64,000 nt of DNA, from contig NW_020167520.1 of NCBI RefSeq assembly GCF_001641265.1, positions 186,001 through 250,000 on the forward strand, in the 5' to 3' direction. Below the pieces are notes generated by a model that did not search any database, was not told the origin of the DNA, and worked only from the letters and a program-made list of their open reading frames with translations. A program made the position numbers and the translations under genes. This DNA is from Pseudogymnoascus destructans (lineage: Eukaryota > Ascomycota > Leotiomycetes > Thelebolales > Thelebolaceae). Below are positions 20,265 to 32,468 of this stretch, piece after piece; the first letter of the stretch is position 1, and every line of letters starts with the position of its first letter.

Positions 20265-22038
20265 TCACTGCAACCTCCTAGCTTCAAGGCCCTTCGCGCT
20301 AGACTCGTCTCCATATGTATCAATAATCCATTGACAATAAACATTCCACTGCGCTAACCACACCTCCTTAGCCGCGGCCTTCTCGCTCGGCGTCAAACAG
20401 CTATGCTCCAGACTCCACTCAGCGAGGACGCGCCAGCCGTGCAAGCTCATGGCTTCTGCGCCGACCATTATTTGGTAAAAGTCATGCGACAATGAAGACC
20501 TATCGACGCCTTAGCTCAAATTCTCCCTCTACACATAGCCATCTATTTGGAGAAGAGAGACTTACCCGTAAAAAGTGCCATTATCACTATTGATAGTACA
20601 ATGCACATTGTTCGCCAACAAAACCGGCAGCGCATGTCCCCGTATACTCGGACACAAATGCAGCACCTCATTCGAAATTGGACAGATCTCCAGCGCAATC
20701 CCCCGCTCCTTCACCATCCGCATAGCCTTTGGGTGTTTCGGGAGCGCAAACCCGTGTCCGATGCGCTTAGCGCCCAGCAGGATCGCGTCGAGCAAGTTAG
20801 CATCCGTGGAGCTACCGCTATCAAGCGTCTCGCCCGCGTGAAGGAGGAAGGGGATGCCGAGGCCCTCAGAGATGCAGGTGGCGCGGAAGGATAGGAGTTC
20901 CGGCGCGAAGTGTTGGAGAGGGAACCCCGCTTCCTCGCCGCCGACGAGATCGTAGCCACAGATTAGGTCGGGGAATTTCCTCTTCAGGGCGATACACTCG
21001 ACCAGTGAGGCAGCGACGCGCTCTTTGCTGAAGGAGCGTGGGCAACAGTAGATTACTTTGAGGCCTGTGAAGGGGGCGCCGGATTGGCGCTGGGATGTGA
21101 CGGCGTCGGCGATTATTTGGAGGAGGCCAACGTTATCGATGAAGCCTGTGGCGTCGGACTTGACGAGGGAGTTGCTGGGGAAGTTGGGCCGGATCTCGGC
21201 GTATTGGATGTTGTCACGAATGAAATCTTGGATGCAGGCGTCGGTGTAGGCGCGGAATGCGGATTCGTGGCCGAAGAGGCCTTTGAGCATGCGTGTGCGG
21301 GTTCCGAAGCGGAGCCAGATGCTGTGGAAAGTTAGATGGTTGAAATGGGTTAGGGGTGACGGTGGTAACTGACTTTGCTGTTGTTTGGGATATCCCGTAT
21401 ACTTCTTCCTCGGTGAAGAAAAGCTTGGAAGCAAGCCATTCCTCGGCGGCAGATTCACCGCCAGGATATTCCTGGAGGAATTTGTCATAGCTGTACCAAC
21501 CTTTCCTTTTGTCGTCGGCATGAAAGCTTGACTTGTAACTATCGTGCAGCAGGCTGGTGCTATGTTCCAGATGCTTCTCTTCCTCTATAACATGCATCTG
21601 AAACTGTATCTCAGCACGCTCCTTGTTGTCCTCCGAGTTTAGCGCGAGGTCGCTTTTGATATACATATGGGCGTTATTATTTGCATGGCGAAGTAAAAAT
21701 TGAGGCGGGAGGCAAGAATTGAAGTGACAGTGTAGATGAGCTCCCTTGGGCATCTGCTGAGCAATCTTGAACAGACTCGTGCTTGTGATATTGGAAGCAT
21801 TCCCAACGAAATGCTTATCTGGGGTAATTACTTTCCCTAACATGTCCAGCGCCCCACCATGAACCAACTCTGCATCTCTCTGTCTAATCGCGACAACAAT
21901 TTCGTTTGCTTTGTTTTGTAACTCAGAAGCCGTTTCTCTTGCTCGTCCATCGAAGCCCTCTGCCCTCTCGACTGCTAGGACCGAGGCGCGCTCGGCGTTG
22001 TATGCGTCCAAAGTTAGGGGGGTGGTATGGTTCGCCAT
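20265..22038 (-). CDS. Adenosine deaminase of the ADGF/CECR1 type
   Basis: Three exons on the minus strand, 22038-21374, 21321-20566 and 20499-20265, give 551 residues. The metal site HLHCHF is at about residues 101-106, HAGET at about 383, and GHGFALPKHP follows. The acidic motif near the C-terminus is SDNGTFYG rather than the SDDP of classical adenosine deaminase. The long N-terminal region before HxH and the total length fit the ADGF branch, which deaminates adenosine to inosine. No signal peptide is seen from the chosen ATG at 22038; an in-frame ATG at 22212 would add a charged, non-secretory extension. Catalysis is likely, substrate inferred. Confidence 0.9.
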
Positions 22039-22620
22039 CGTATTAATTTTTGTGTCTGACAGCTTCTCAAGCGTCTTCTCAGCGGGTATTCTCTGAGCTA
22101 TATCGTCCCCCTCGTCGGGCCTCCTCACGGGCCAGCGAGCCTTATCTGAAGCCTCATTGCCTTTTTCCCAAGAACAAATGCCACCCATTGGGGCTGTTCG
22201 CGCTGACTTCAACTTCTAAAGGCAACCAACATCAAAGCCCCTCAGGTAACAGCCATGAAGGTGAGCTTGTCGGCGCCAAGTGTCAAAATACTATTTGGCG
22301 TTGCGGCGGCTGTGCAAACCTGCCAACTATTTACTAGTCCAAGGTTGATTCCCAGGCTGCGTCTTCCACTCATAAACATCACGACATTATACACTTGACG
22401 AGCTTGTTGGTCGGCCTCACTGTTGCTTTGTGCTTAGCCTCCAAAAGGCAGCTTACAGAACGTGGTCACATGATCACAATATATATTACGCCTTATCGCT
22501 CTCTGATTGGTTGATGCATTTTATATCCCCTATTAATCGCAATGAGAGCTTTCCGTACGGAATAACCGTATCCCTTAGCTACAAAAGTATTCTGGATAAA
22601 TCCCAGCGCATTTTACACTC
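22039..22620. other. Intergenic region upstream of the deaminase gene
   Basis: It holds the 5' flank of the deaminase gene and the 3' flank of SRP40. No gene or repeat is recognised. Confidence 0.4.
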
Positions 22621-24126
22621 CTAATCGTCGAACCGGATGCCCTTCTTTCCCTCAACGTCAATGAACCCACCCCTGTAGCTACCGCGCTTCTTCTTGTTCT
22701 TTTCCTTGGTGAAACCTTTGCCCTTCGTCACGATGAGATCCTCGTGGGCCTTCTGTGCGTAGTCGTAGGGAACGAAGGCGTTGCTCTTAAGGCGCTCGTC
22801 GACGACAATATCCTTGGGGATTCGGGAGAATGGGACATTGGTCTTCTTTGGGACTGGAAGAGGTGGGAGTGGTGGGAGTGGAGGCGAAGCCTCCTTGGGC
22901 TTGGCAGCTGCTTTCTTGTCTTTTGACTTGGTCTTCTTATCAGCTGACGAGCTGTCGTCTGAGTCTGAGCTTGCAAGTGTGGCAGTGGAGTCGGATTTGG
23001 CGGTGGCATCGCCCATCTCCTCATCGGATGAAGAATCACTGTCCGAGTCGGAACACGAGTCAGAACCAGAGTCAGGGAGGGGAACCTTTGCGGCCGCGGA
23101 TTGTGTAGAAGAGTCGGAGTCGGAGGAAGAATCAGAATCAGAATCAGATGAGGAGGAGTCGCTATCAGAAGATGAAGAGTCCGAAGACGACTTGGCGGAC
23201 TTCTTGGCGGCGCTGTCGCTTTCGGACGACGATGAGTCGCTGTCAGATGAGTCGCTGTCGCTGTCGGATGATGATGTGGATTCAGCAGCGGCTGGTGTAG
23301 TTTTGGACTTCTTGCGCTTTGGAGCCTCGTCCTCAGATGAAGAATCGGAGTCGGAGTCGGAGTCGGAGTCAGAAGAGGAGCTGCTGCTGCTGTCGGACGA
23401 CGCCTTGCGCTTCAATGCGTTGACCTTGGCCTTTGGAGCTGCCGCTTTGGCTGCCGGAACCTCCTTTTCATCGTCGGAATCGCTGTCTGACGACTCCGAG
23501 CTCGACGAGCCAGATGAAGACGAAGAAGACGATTTCTTGCTGGCTGTGGTGGTAATTGCCTTCACATCACCCATCTCAACATCGCTGTCGCTATCTCCGC
23601 TGCTGCTAGATGACTCCTTGGCAGCTATCGGCTTGCGCTTCTCCTTGGTTTTCTTTGCTTCGGCCTTCTTAGGCACAACCTCCTTCTTTGTAGGTGCTTC
23701 CTGAGTGTCCTTCTGCTTGTCACCAGTGTTGCCATTCTTAGTCTCGCGGAATTTCTCGTAGATATTTCCGAGAGTGACTGAAGTCGTCTTGACAGCAGCC
23801 GCAGGGCGACCCTGCCATCCCTCGGACTTGGTGCGATCTTTGCGCTCAGAAGCAAAAAGATTGCCAGTATTGTTGAAGCCGAATTCGGTCAGGAATTCAC
23901 CGACAAGATTGAGTAATTCGGGAGAAGGAGGAGTCTTCGTGGATTTCTCGGTGGTGGTTGCTTTGGCACCTTTAACTGCCGTTTTCTTTCCAGCTTTGGG
24001 TTGAGATAAAGAAACTTGAGGAGTTGCGGCGGGCTTTGAGGCACCATTTCCAAACAGCCAGTCTGGTTTTTCGCCCACGGGTGCCTTTGACTTTCTCTTG
24101 GCCACAGGCACAAGATTGGGGTTCAT
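22621..24126 (-). CDS. SRP40: SRP40/Nopp140-like nucleolar phosphoprotein
   Basis: From the ATG at 24126 the frame is 501 codons. A LisH motif covers about residues 69-95. The middle is made of Ser/Asp/Glu acidic blocks separated by Lys-rich spacers, the expected casein kinase 2 targets. The C-terminus PFSRIPKDIVVDERLKSN, then KGKGFTKEKNKKKRGSYRGG, is the conserved SRP40 C-terminal domain (about 435-501). These proteins chaperone box C/D and H/ACA snoRNPs and RNA polymerase I in the nucleolus. The frame stays open upstream to 24318; an N-terminal extension or 5' intron cannot be excluded. The antisense Ser/Glu-rich frame is a mirror of the repeats. Confidence 0.9.
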   Translation of the reverse strand: MNPNLVPVAKRKSKAPVGEKPDWLFGNGASKPAATPQVSLSQPKAGKKTAVKGAKATTTEKSTKTPPSPELLNLVGEFLTEFGFNNTGNLFASERKDRTKSEGWQGRPAAAVKTTSVTLGNIYEKFRETKNGNTGDKQKDTQEAPTKKEVVPKKAEAKKTKEKRKPIAAKESSSSSGDSDSDVEMGDVKAITTTASKKSSSSSSSGSSSSESSDSDSDDEKEVPAAKAAAPKAKVNALKRKASSDSSSSSSSDSDSDSDSDSSSEDEAPKRKKSKTTPAAAESTSSSDSDSDSSDSDSSSSESDSAAKKSAKSSSDSSSSDSDSSSSDSDSDSSSDSDSSTQSAAAKVPLPDSGSDSCSDSDSDSSSDEEMGDATAKSDSTATLASSDSDDSSSADKKTKSKDKKAAAKPKEASPPLPPLPPLPVPKKTNVPFSRIPKDIVVDERLKSNAFVPYDYAQKAHEDLIVTKGKGFTKEKNKKKRGSYRGGFIDVEGKKGIRFDD

Positions 24127-24535
24127 AGTTGCGTTGATTGGCAGTACCCAGAATGAATTCAGAAGTTTGAGGGTATCTTGAGGCTTCGAGGCTGTTATCG
24201 TCGCAGAGCGAGAGTGATAAAAAAAAGTTAAGCGGGCCGATCTTGAACTAGTCACTAGCGTGGAATTGAAGGTCGTTCGGGCTAGTCCGGATTGGACAAG
24301 TGACATACTTGGTAGCACCCAAGAGACGACAACATCATATCAGTTACACTGGTTGACCAGCGCGTTGATGCCCGTCCATCTTCTTCACAATATCATTATC
24401 TTAAAGCTTTACAGTTATAAGATGCCCATTTTGCATACCAGCCCATAGATATGCAATACGCCTGCATTGGCTACAATTACAACTCCTTGCCCTGGAGCGC
24501 TAATCATAGCCTCTGTAGCGGGCATATACAGCTAA
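24127..24535. promoter_or_regulatory. Divergent SRP40/SEC3 promoter region
   Basis: About 410 bp separate the two start codons on opposite strands. No known motif is obvious; a run of As near 24220 could be nucleosome-depleted. Confidence 0.4.
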
Positions 24536-27500
24536 ATGGGTGGCCCAACGACCAATGGATCCGGTGTGAGCAACGGCTCCGGTAGCGTCAATGGAGCGAA
24601 CAAAGCAGAGAAGTTCGAGGATGAGAAGCGGAGGATCATTGAGAGCTGTTTCTCTAAGAAGGACCCAGACGGATCTTGTATGGTGGCCCCATTCCAGGGA
24701 TACACGCGATAACGTATGAACTGATGCTGACATATTTGACTTTCCAGTGGCCGAATCTTACATTACGCATATACGCATCCTTGAAGATGGCGCCTATCAG
24801 TCGTCGCCTCCCCCGCCAAACGCGAGTACAGATCAGAAAAAGCCCCGGGTTATAATTGTCGCGGTTCGCAAGTCTGGCCGTGTCCGCATGCATAAGGCGC
24901 GAGAAAATGGAAACGGCACATTTTCGATTGGCAAAACATGGCCACTTGACGATCTAACAGCGGTGGAATCCTTCAGCGGCTCGGCGCCAACTACTCCCGA
25001 GGCGGAACTTCGAAGGCAATGGGCCGGGGGCGTCGGCTTTATTGCAATAATTGGCAAACCATACTATTGGCAGGCGAATACTCCAAAAGAAAAGCAGTTT
25101 TTCATAGGAAGCCTTGTCAAGATTTATATGAAATACACGGGAGGTAAAGCGCCAGAGCTCATAGGGTTCGACGATCAAGAGAAAGATCAGTTGCTTGGAA
25201 GGGCATCTGGACAGTCACGCCCTCCAGCCCTCAACAAGCCTGGCCAGCCAAGTCAACCACCCCGCCTTGTCCCCCGGCAAAGGTCCCCAGGACAGGAGCA
25301 AAGATCTCCTTATGAGGCTGGTCCTACCTCTGATGCTCGACCCCCAACATCAAATTCACAGATGCAACTTCCCCGAGAAGATTCGGAAACAGAATCTTCC
25401 ACATCACGTTCAATTGGGCAACAGCAGGCCTTACCAAGGGTGCTCAAGCTGACAGGGTACAGCCAAAGCCAAGAAGCCTCTACGAGTAGAGATGGGGGCT
25501 TGCCACCTCGATCGCGCGGAGGCCTAAATGGTACGGCAAATGTCCCTGGCAGGTTTCCGGACCGGACCGTCACACCTGTGTCGCAAAGGACTCTGACTCC
25601 TGACAATACCGGGGTTCCGCGCCAAGCGACACCAGTTGATGAACTCCCTGTAGCTGGAAACGCTCCCCCGGAAAGAAGGAGGCCTCCTTTGCAGATTTCT
25701 TCGGAGAGGTCTCTCTCCACTGACAACATGGTCCCAGCGCCTTTGGCCACTCCATCGTCTCAACGGGAACTTGTAAGACCTCCAGCTCGCAGCACGGACA
25801 GGCCAGAAGCCCCCCAACCCCTCAGGGTTATTAGTCCGTCAAGCACAGGCTTTGGAGCTCAAGGTGATCGACCAGGAACCGCTCCCATGAAGCCTCTCAA
25901 TGTCACCAAGGATAGTAACATAACCGAACCCCCCACAGAAGATTCGTCACAAGTCCCTACTGAACCGGCTGTCGAGGTGCCTAAGGAGCCTCTAGAGGAC
26001 GCCAGACCTGGCCTTGGCCCTATGATCAAGAAAAAGTCGAGGGCTGACGTCGCAAGCGCATTCCGGAAAGCTGCAACTGCTGCAAGTGTAGCCAATTCCT
26101 TTAAGCCAAGAGCAGGAGGCGCCGCTGAAAGGCTTAGAGAACAGCAAGCCAAATCGCCAGAAGGCCCAGATGGGATCACTGGGGTTGTACCAGCTCCTTC
26201 TAAGATGCGGAGTGTTAGCAACGATAGTTCACGACGGAAGCCGGATCATCTGGTTTCAGAAGAGGCAATTCCGCCGATAGCAGAGGGCCCACTGCCGAAG
26301 ATTACCGTTGCACCCACTGAGAAAGCTGAGGCTGAGGCTGAGAAAACTCCCCCGAAAAGCACTTCGAAGCAAGCTTCCCCGCAAAAGAAGCCTCGAGATG
26401 CCAAACGTCCAAAGCCTACAGAAGAGACACAAAAACAGCTTTCGTCATTGGGTATAGAATCGTCTATTCTTGATGACAGGGGAGCAACTTTCGCGACACT
26501 ACTAGATGATTTTGGCTGGATGGGGGATGGTATTCATGCTAAGAGTATTGACCAGATGAATGACGAAATCGACCGAGAGCTCAACCAAGCACAGATTGGT
26601 GGCTGGTTAAGTCGTTTTGAAGAAGAAGATGATAGGATTGACGCTATCAGGAGAGGTTTGGATATTTCTATAGCCGAATGCGAAGAGCTTGATGGCCTGC
26701 TGACGCTCTACGGTGTTGAACTTGGGGTATGTGCTCTGATATTCTATGTGGCGTTAATTACTGACAGTTTTAGACTTTGAATGAAGATATTGCGTACATT
26801 GAGGCTCAATCACAGGGTCTACAAGTTCAAGCAGCGAACCAGAAGCTTCTTCAAGCTGAGCTAAATTCTCTACTTAAGACAGTATCGATATCACTATCGC
26901 AGCTCCAGCCCCTAAAGGAATCCTCCCTTGAGTCTCCACAGGGCCTCGACCAAATTGAAAGGGCACTGGTTTTACTATTTAAGGCTATGATTACAATCGA
27001 TCCAACGCTTAGCAGCCTATCGTCATCCCGTGCTAGTGAAGACGATAGTAGCCGCTCCGGCAAGTTTGAAAATAGCGGCATTAGCAGCATGCGCGTCTTG
27101 CAGGAAAAGAAGGAGATGTACAAAACAGAAAGCACCCTGTTTCTGAGCCGACTGAAACAATTCCTTCAAGTCAAGTTCGCTGCTGCTTTTGACGAATGCA
27201 AAAAGGGGCTAGAGCGACAGAAGGAGTCAGCACTCAATAGACGGACCGGCAAAAACAAGCTCGATCCAAAAAGCCATGATATGACGAGAAACATCTTGTG
27301 GAAATACAGCCCTCTAATGCTCTTCTTGAGAGAGATAGATCGCGTCGAGTGGGAAGAGTTCATGAAGATCTACGTATCCGCATCCCGGCCAATATACCAG
27401 GAAGAGGCCCGGGATGCTGTGGCAGCATGGCAGCGAAATGCGAAAAAGCCATCAGGGGACGAACATGAAGTGCTCTTTACCTCCCAGGTCGAAAAACAGA

Positions 27501-28891
27501 CCGAGGGCATTGCAACGACAGCGAGAAAATTAACAGTCAAGCGGAGTCAAACTTTAGCAAAGAGCTTGAGATCGCCGCTTGGCGACAGCGGAAGCAGAAC
27601 ACCGGCCGACAAAGTCCAGGATGGCCGCATATCCCGGTATGAGGTCATTAACAACATTCTTGACGAGACTCTACCCTTCATTATCGCAGAGCAGAATTTT
27701 GTTGTAGATTTTTTCCATATCTCCTCGTTCGAGACTCAAGACTTTGTCGAAGCTGTGTCTTCCGTCCCTGCAGATGCACGACATGGAGGCGACCTTAAGA
27801 AACTAAAGCTTATGGATCCAAACCGCGACTTCGCCAGAAAAGTTCTATCGTCGATGCAAGACGAATATTCCTTTTTCACCAGTGATATGCAACAATTGGT
27901 GGAATGGGCCATACGAGATGATCCATTGTAAGCCCATCGTTACCTTTCAAAGATACATTTCTAATATTTTAATAGGCAAGGAGTAGGTATCATTGCAGTC
28001 ATTGAGCGCAAACTCGTTGATATCGAAGAATCCAATCAAGAATTCCTTGCACGGTCCTTGCAAAAGATACACAGTGGCCTTGTGGGACTCTTCGTCAAAT
28101 TTTTGGATGAGCAGATACGAGCCATTGAGGACACAAAAGTCAAAATCAAGAGGCGCAAGGGAGTTATCGGCTTCATCCGCATATTCCCGCTCTTCTCTAC
28201 AATTATCGAGAGCATGCTTTTGTCTGCGGACGACCTGGACATTCGCGAGACGGTTAACAACGCGTACAACCGGATCAACAAGACAATGTTTGAAAGTCTC
28301 AAGATTATTGCTCGTGACAACACGGGAACTATGGAGACTGGAGGAGGGTCGGAGAACAAGGAAGAGCTTAATCACCAGATTCTCCTCATCGAGAACATGA
28401 ACCATTATCTGGAAGAGGTTGACCCACGAAGGAATCATGTTCTGGAAGACTGGAAAGAGAAGGCAGGGCAGGAGTTTGATGAGCATCTTGGGAAATACAT
28501 TTCGGCAGTTATGTCACGCCCGCTCAAACAACTTCTCCTGTTCCTCGACACAATCGAAACAACCATCCTTACCCTGCCACAGGGCAGTCCTCCGTCCACG
28601 ATCGCCCAGAATTCACGACAAAGCAGGATTGCATTCCAACAGGTACTTGCGGAACACGACTCAAAGTATATAAGGAACGGTATTATAGCGCTGAAGAAGC
28701 GCGTGGAGAAGCATTTTGGCGATGCAGACGACCCAGGTCTGTCTCGAGCACTGGTTGCAAAGGTTCTGGAAGCTTGCGAGAACTACTTTGAAGATGTGGA
28801 GAATAGAGTACGGGCTATCAGCACAGATGTCTATGATGGGGTTCCTGCGGTCGAATGGACCAAAAACGATATCAGTTCGACATTTAGATAG
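24536..28891 (+). CDS. SEC3: Exocyst complex component Sec3
   Basis: Four exons, 24536-24677, 24748-26726, 26774-27927 and 27976-28891, give 1,396 residues. The N-terminal PH-like domain that binds PI(4,5)P2 and Rho GTPases covers about residues 48-190 (ESYITHIRIL, VRMHKARENGNGTF, YYWQANTPKEKQFFIGSLVK). A disordered Pro/Ser-rich stretch follows to about 620. The rest is the helical Sec3 C-terminal region with the coiled coil after GVELG and the CorEx-type bundle. Sec3 marks exocytosis sites at the plasma membrane. All introns are short with clear donors. The first exon is chosen because splicing at 24678 joins DGS to LAESYITH in frame. Confidence 0.94.
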
Positions 28892-29345
28892 AGGTCGAGC
28901 CTATGGGGAAGTACGAGTATGTGTGGGGGATTGGATGGGTTATAATGTTGTGCTTGAACGAACAGCCCGCGGCTATTGTTGCACTGTATTTTACCTGTAG
29001 GGGTTGAGTTTTATTTCTGTAGAGGAACAGCATTTCAGGTGCGCGGATTCTTACTTAGTCATATTCAAAGTGTCTTCATCGAAAGAAACTTGTTTGCGTG
29101 TCACTATCACAATTTCTGTGAGGTTCAGAATAGAGAGTGCTTTGATCAATATTATTATAATAAGCCGAGCCTCAGGTTAGGGCTCTGTGCTACATAGTCT
29201 CGCAGAGCTTGCCACCCACCCGCGGCTCCGTTGGCTATTTAGTACACATGTGTGCAGACAGCAAGGATCGATACCCCGCGCGAAGTTTCCCATTCGCTTC
29301 TGCCAGTCATCTAGTTGTCCAATTCGGGCTCTCAGTAGCGATGCC
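28892..29345. other. Convergent 3' flanks of SEC3 and the UspA gene
   Basis: No gene is recognised; AT-rich runs near 29150 may hold 3' end signals. Confidence 0.4.
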
Positions 29346-31517
29346 TCAGTCAATCTTTGCACTTGCCAGCGTCTTGCCACTGACCCCAGTGAGGTTGTTG
29401 GCAAGCCGTACGCTGGACCGTTTATACTTGGTATGCTTCCGAAGGCGTTTCCGAGCGACCATGACAGGCACAGAAGATTTCGTAACAAGATAATTTGAGA
29501 AAGATCCCAGGATGACACTGGTTGTGTTAGTATCTTCATCCATATGATAGCGGGGAGATGGGTTTACATACCCTTTAAGCGCACTTCTGCCCCTGCTTCC
29601 CAGAATAACCAATGTCGGGTTGAAATAATCAATCACTTCACAAATCAAATGCTTCGGACTCTTGCAATGGATAACCTCAATAACAACGCGTACTTGCAAC
29701 TTCGTCTTCCGCAACAGCTTCGAAACTCGCTCTGTGATATCCTCGATAGCGCGATGGCGCTCCTGCTCAGTGCGAGGCCGATCACGGCTCATAGGCGAGG
29801 CAGATACATCAGTCCGCGGCGTACCCAACGGAGATGGAATATGAGAGTGAGAGGACATAGTAGAGTAACTTGAAATACTAGGGGGGGGTATAGCGTGGGT
29901 CGCGGACGCGATGGAGGCAGCTTGTTTCTCTATTGTCGCTGTATCGTCTGACCCGATGTTGGTGTCAGGGATGATTCCTGTCTCCTCATCCACGCAATAA
30001 ATGGCGAGGAGAGTATCTCCATCACGCAGAACAGTTCCCACTGTCCACTCGAGAGCATGAGCAGCTTCCTCCGAAAGATCGGTCGCGACCAAGTATTTCC
30101 TCACACGTCGCTGGTACTCGGCTTCTTTTTGCATCTGGTTAAAATCTCCGCGGAATAGAGTCCTAACGCTTCTTTGTGTTTCAGGCGTTGATATGATAGG
30201 AGTGAGATTTATCGCGAGCCTCTGAGCACGCCTGATGTCAGAAATTTCCTGTTCCGTGTCGGAATCATGAGGAGTGCTCAGCCCTGAGCCGCCTTCATGA
30301 TCAAACGCGTTCGTTGGATGAACTCCCGGCTTTGCTGCTCCCTTGAGTCGATCACCACCTGGCCCCGTAATGGTGATCTCTGGCTCTAGGAGTGATCTGA
30401 CTTTGTATTGTTGCTTGTTTTCCATCATCTGCCTTTCTTCTTCCGCTGCAGCCATTAGACTTCGAGCAGTCCTTTCCCCTTTTGCTCGACCCATACCGAC
30501 AGTCTTGGATTCAGGATGATCGTCGACTTTACTAGTCCGTTTCTCACTCCTCCTGCCCCTGGGACCGTCTTCGCCTGTGCTAGCCTCGTCGCTGCTTTCG
30601 ACGACATCTTCAGCGCCAGTAAATGTGTAATCTTTCTGCAGTCGCTGGTCCCTCTTATCATTGCTATCTGTTCTTCTTCGGGCCTTGGTTGTAAGGGCTG
30701 AGAAGCTTCCACCTGCGCGAGCCAAGTTGGCATCAGATAAGCGCCTATACGCACTGTCCTTGTCAACAACAGCACCGCTGTCCATTACCAGCATGTTCGA
30801 TGTTGGAGGAGGTCCAAGAGCAGGGGAACTCGAGCGCAAGCTGTGGCGGTTATGTGGTGATTTAGACTTGTTGCTTGACCCTATACCTGTTGTACACATA
30901 GCATGCACTTTATCCCTGGCACTATATCCAGGTAAGTCGACTCGTACACCTTCAGGCAAGGGAGCAGGCACTGCCTTCTTGCCAGCCAATGTATTTCTTT
31001 TTGGGGCTAGCGGCGCGCCTGGGTTGCTGTGCAGATAACCCGAAAACTGGTAGCTATCCGTGACATCGCCCTTGTATCGGCCTTGGGGCTGGTGTGGCGG
31101 GATTTCCGAAAGCGGTTTTGGGAGTAGAGATAGTGAAGGGAAGCTATCTGTTGGCGAGGTACTTGCACTCTTGGAGATTTGAGGTGCGGGGGGGCCAATA
31201 TCGAGCATGCTCCGAATTGGTGTGACACCGCTACTACTCGTCCCTGCTATCGATGAGTTCCGCGGCCTGGGGTCTTCCACTACGTCTAGCATGCTCCGCA
31301 CCGGCGAACGGTGAGCATTATATGGCGACGATGACCGGCCGAGGAGTGCTGGTCCTGGTCCCACAGGGCTACCAGGCACTCTGGGTTGTCGAGAGGGTTT
31401 ATTCGATAGCCCTTGCAGGAGCTCCAAGACGTCCAATCTCTCCTCATCAAGAGCCGCCTCCATGGACATGGTAGGTCGCCCCGCCATAGCTGAAGAATCT
31501 TTTGGTATATGAGACAA
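29346..31517 (-). CDS. Universal stress protein (UspA) domain protein
   Basis: Exons 31517-29572 and 29517-29346 give 705 residues. The N-terminal 460 residues are disordered and phosphorylatable. The Usp domain starts at about KYLVATDLSEEAAHALEWTV and ends in VVIEVIHCKSPKHLICEVID, LVILGSRGRSALKG and LGSFSNYLVTKSSVPVMVAR, with the ATP-binding type G-x2-G-x9-G(S/T) signature restored by splicing. The 54-nt intron is a multiple of three without a stop, so retention would insert 18 residues within that loop. Start is uncertain: ATGs at 31517, 31487 and 31469 are all in frame. Typical Pezizomycotina protein; role in stress is inferred. Confidence 0.88.
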   Translation of the reverse strand: MSHIPKDSSAMAGRPTMSMEAALDEERLDVLELLQGLSNKPSRQPRVPGSPVGPGPALLGRSSSPYNAHRSPVRSMLDVVEDPRPRNSSIAGTSSSGVTPIRSMLDIGPPAPQISKSASTSPTDSFPSLSLLPKPLSEIPPHQPQGRYKGDVTDSYQFSGYLHSNPGAPLAPKRNTLAGKKAVPAPLPEGVRVDLPGYSARDKVHAMCTTGIGSSNKSKSPHNRHSLRSSSPALGPPPTSNMLVMDSGAVVDKDSAYRRLSDANLARAGGSFSALTTKARRRTDSNDKRDQRLQKDYTFTGAEDVVESSDEASTGEDGPRGRRSEKRTSKVDDHPESKTVGMGRAKGERTARSLMAAAEEERQMMENKQQYKVRSLLEPEITITGPGGDRLKGAAKPGVHPTNAFDHEGGSGLSTPHDSDTEQEISDIRRAQRLAINLTPIISTPETQRSVRTLFRGDFNQMQKEAEYQRRVRKYLVATDLSEEAAHALEWTVGTVLRDGDTLLAIYCVDEETGIIPDTNIGSDDTATIEKQAASIASATHAIPPPSISSYSTMSSHSHIPSPLGTPRTDVSASPMSRDRPRTEQERHRAIEDITERVSKLLRKTKLQVRVVIEVIHCKSPKHLICEVIDYFNPTLVILGSRGRSALKGYVNPSPRYHMDEDTNTTSVILGSFSNYLVTKSSVPVMVARKRLRKHTKYKRSSVRLANNLTGVSGKTLASAKID

Positions 31518-31872
31518 CCGGGTCCTTTTATATTTCTTTCGAGGGAAGACAAGCGCTGGCGTATATCCGCGCCTTGTAACTGTTTCTCAGGCAGACGAGC
31601 CAAATGCACCTCCTGCCTGCGGGGTAATGCTATCTATTTATGAACTTTGGGAATCATGATTGATAGTGTTCGAGATGCTTCATATTGCGGCCAAGGTTCA
31701 AGCGTAATGCGGGGTGACAGCTAGTGCTGTGGTCATGTCAACTAACTGCCGAGCGTTTCTGAAGCGGGAGAAATTGAATCTCGACAAGTGGGCAGGATCA
31801 GATAAACCGAGCGATTAAAGTCAGGAAGAGAACGTGTCGGCAGTCGCAGATCTGGGCAGATTCTTCGGTGCG

Positions 31873-31932
31873 TCTGGTACTGTGTCTGGTACTGTGTCTG
31901 GTACTGTGTCTGGTACTGTGTCTGGTACTGTG
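31873..31932. repeat. TCTGGTACTGTG minisatellite
   Basis: Five perfect 12-bp copies. Confidence 0.95.
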
Positions 31933-32360
31933 CAGGCGGATAGCTGTGTATTGCGCAGAGAGTGAGCTCTGGAGCTGCTGGGAAAGAGAGAGACTGGGGA
32001 CTTCTCTTCTGAAGATCTGTGATTTGTAGATGTGGAGTATTAGGGGTGAGTGTATGGATGTTTAGAGGTTGTGGGCGCAGGGCAAGGAAGTTCAAGTTTG
32101 CTCTCTCAAGGTGTCTGGCCCAAGTCCACAGCAAGCACCAACGTTGGACGTTATTGGCTGTGGAACCACTGTGGTCCCGATCCGCGCCGGTGCTACTTCG
32201 CATCGTAAGATACTCCGTAACTTACGTTTTTAAAATGTTGAAAGGTACATGCAATATGTATGTATCTCACAGTGCCACCGGTTGTACCCTTCAACACCAA
32301 GCTTGCTTTTACTTTGTTATAGGGGGACAAAAAAGTATTCTCACCCTTCTCGAAGCCATA

Positions 32361-32468
32361 CTGTTATACTGACTGTTATACTGACTGTTATACTGATTGT
32401 TATACTGACTGTTATACTGACTGTTATACTGACTGTTATACTGACTGTTATACTGACTGTTATACTGA
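32361..32468. repeat. CTGTTATACTGA minisatellite
   Basis: Nine 12-bp copies with a single C/T variant in the third-fourth copy. Confidence 0.95.

Noticed and set aside
22781..23704. 307-codon Ser/Glu/Asp-rich frame opposite SRP40
   Set aside because: Reverse reading of the Ser/Asp repeats of SRP40, which has family-specific ends on the other strand.
29177..29539. 120-codon minus-strand frame over the UspA 3' end
   Set aside because: Overlaps the final UspA exon in another frame and extends into the intergenic region without conserved motifs.
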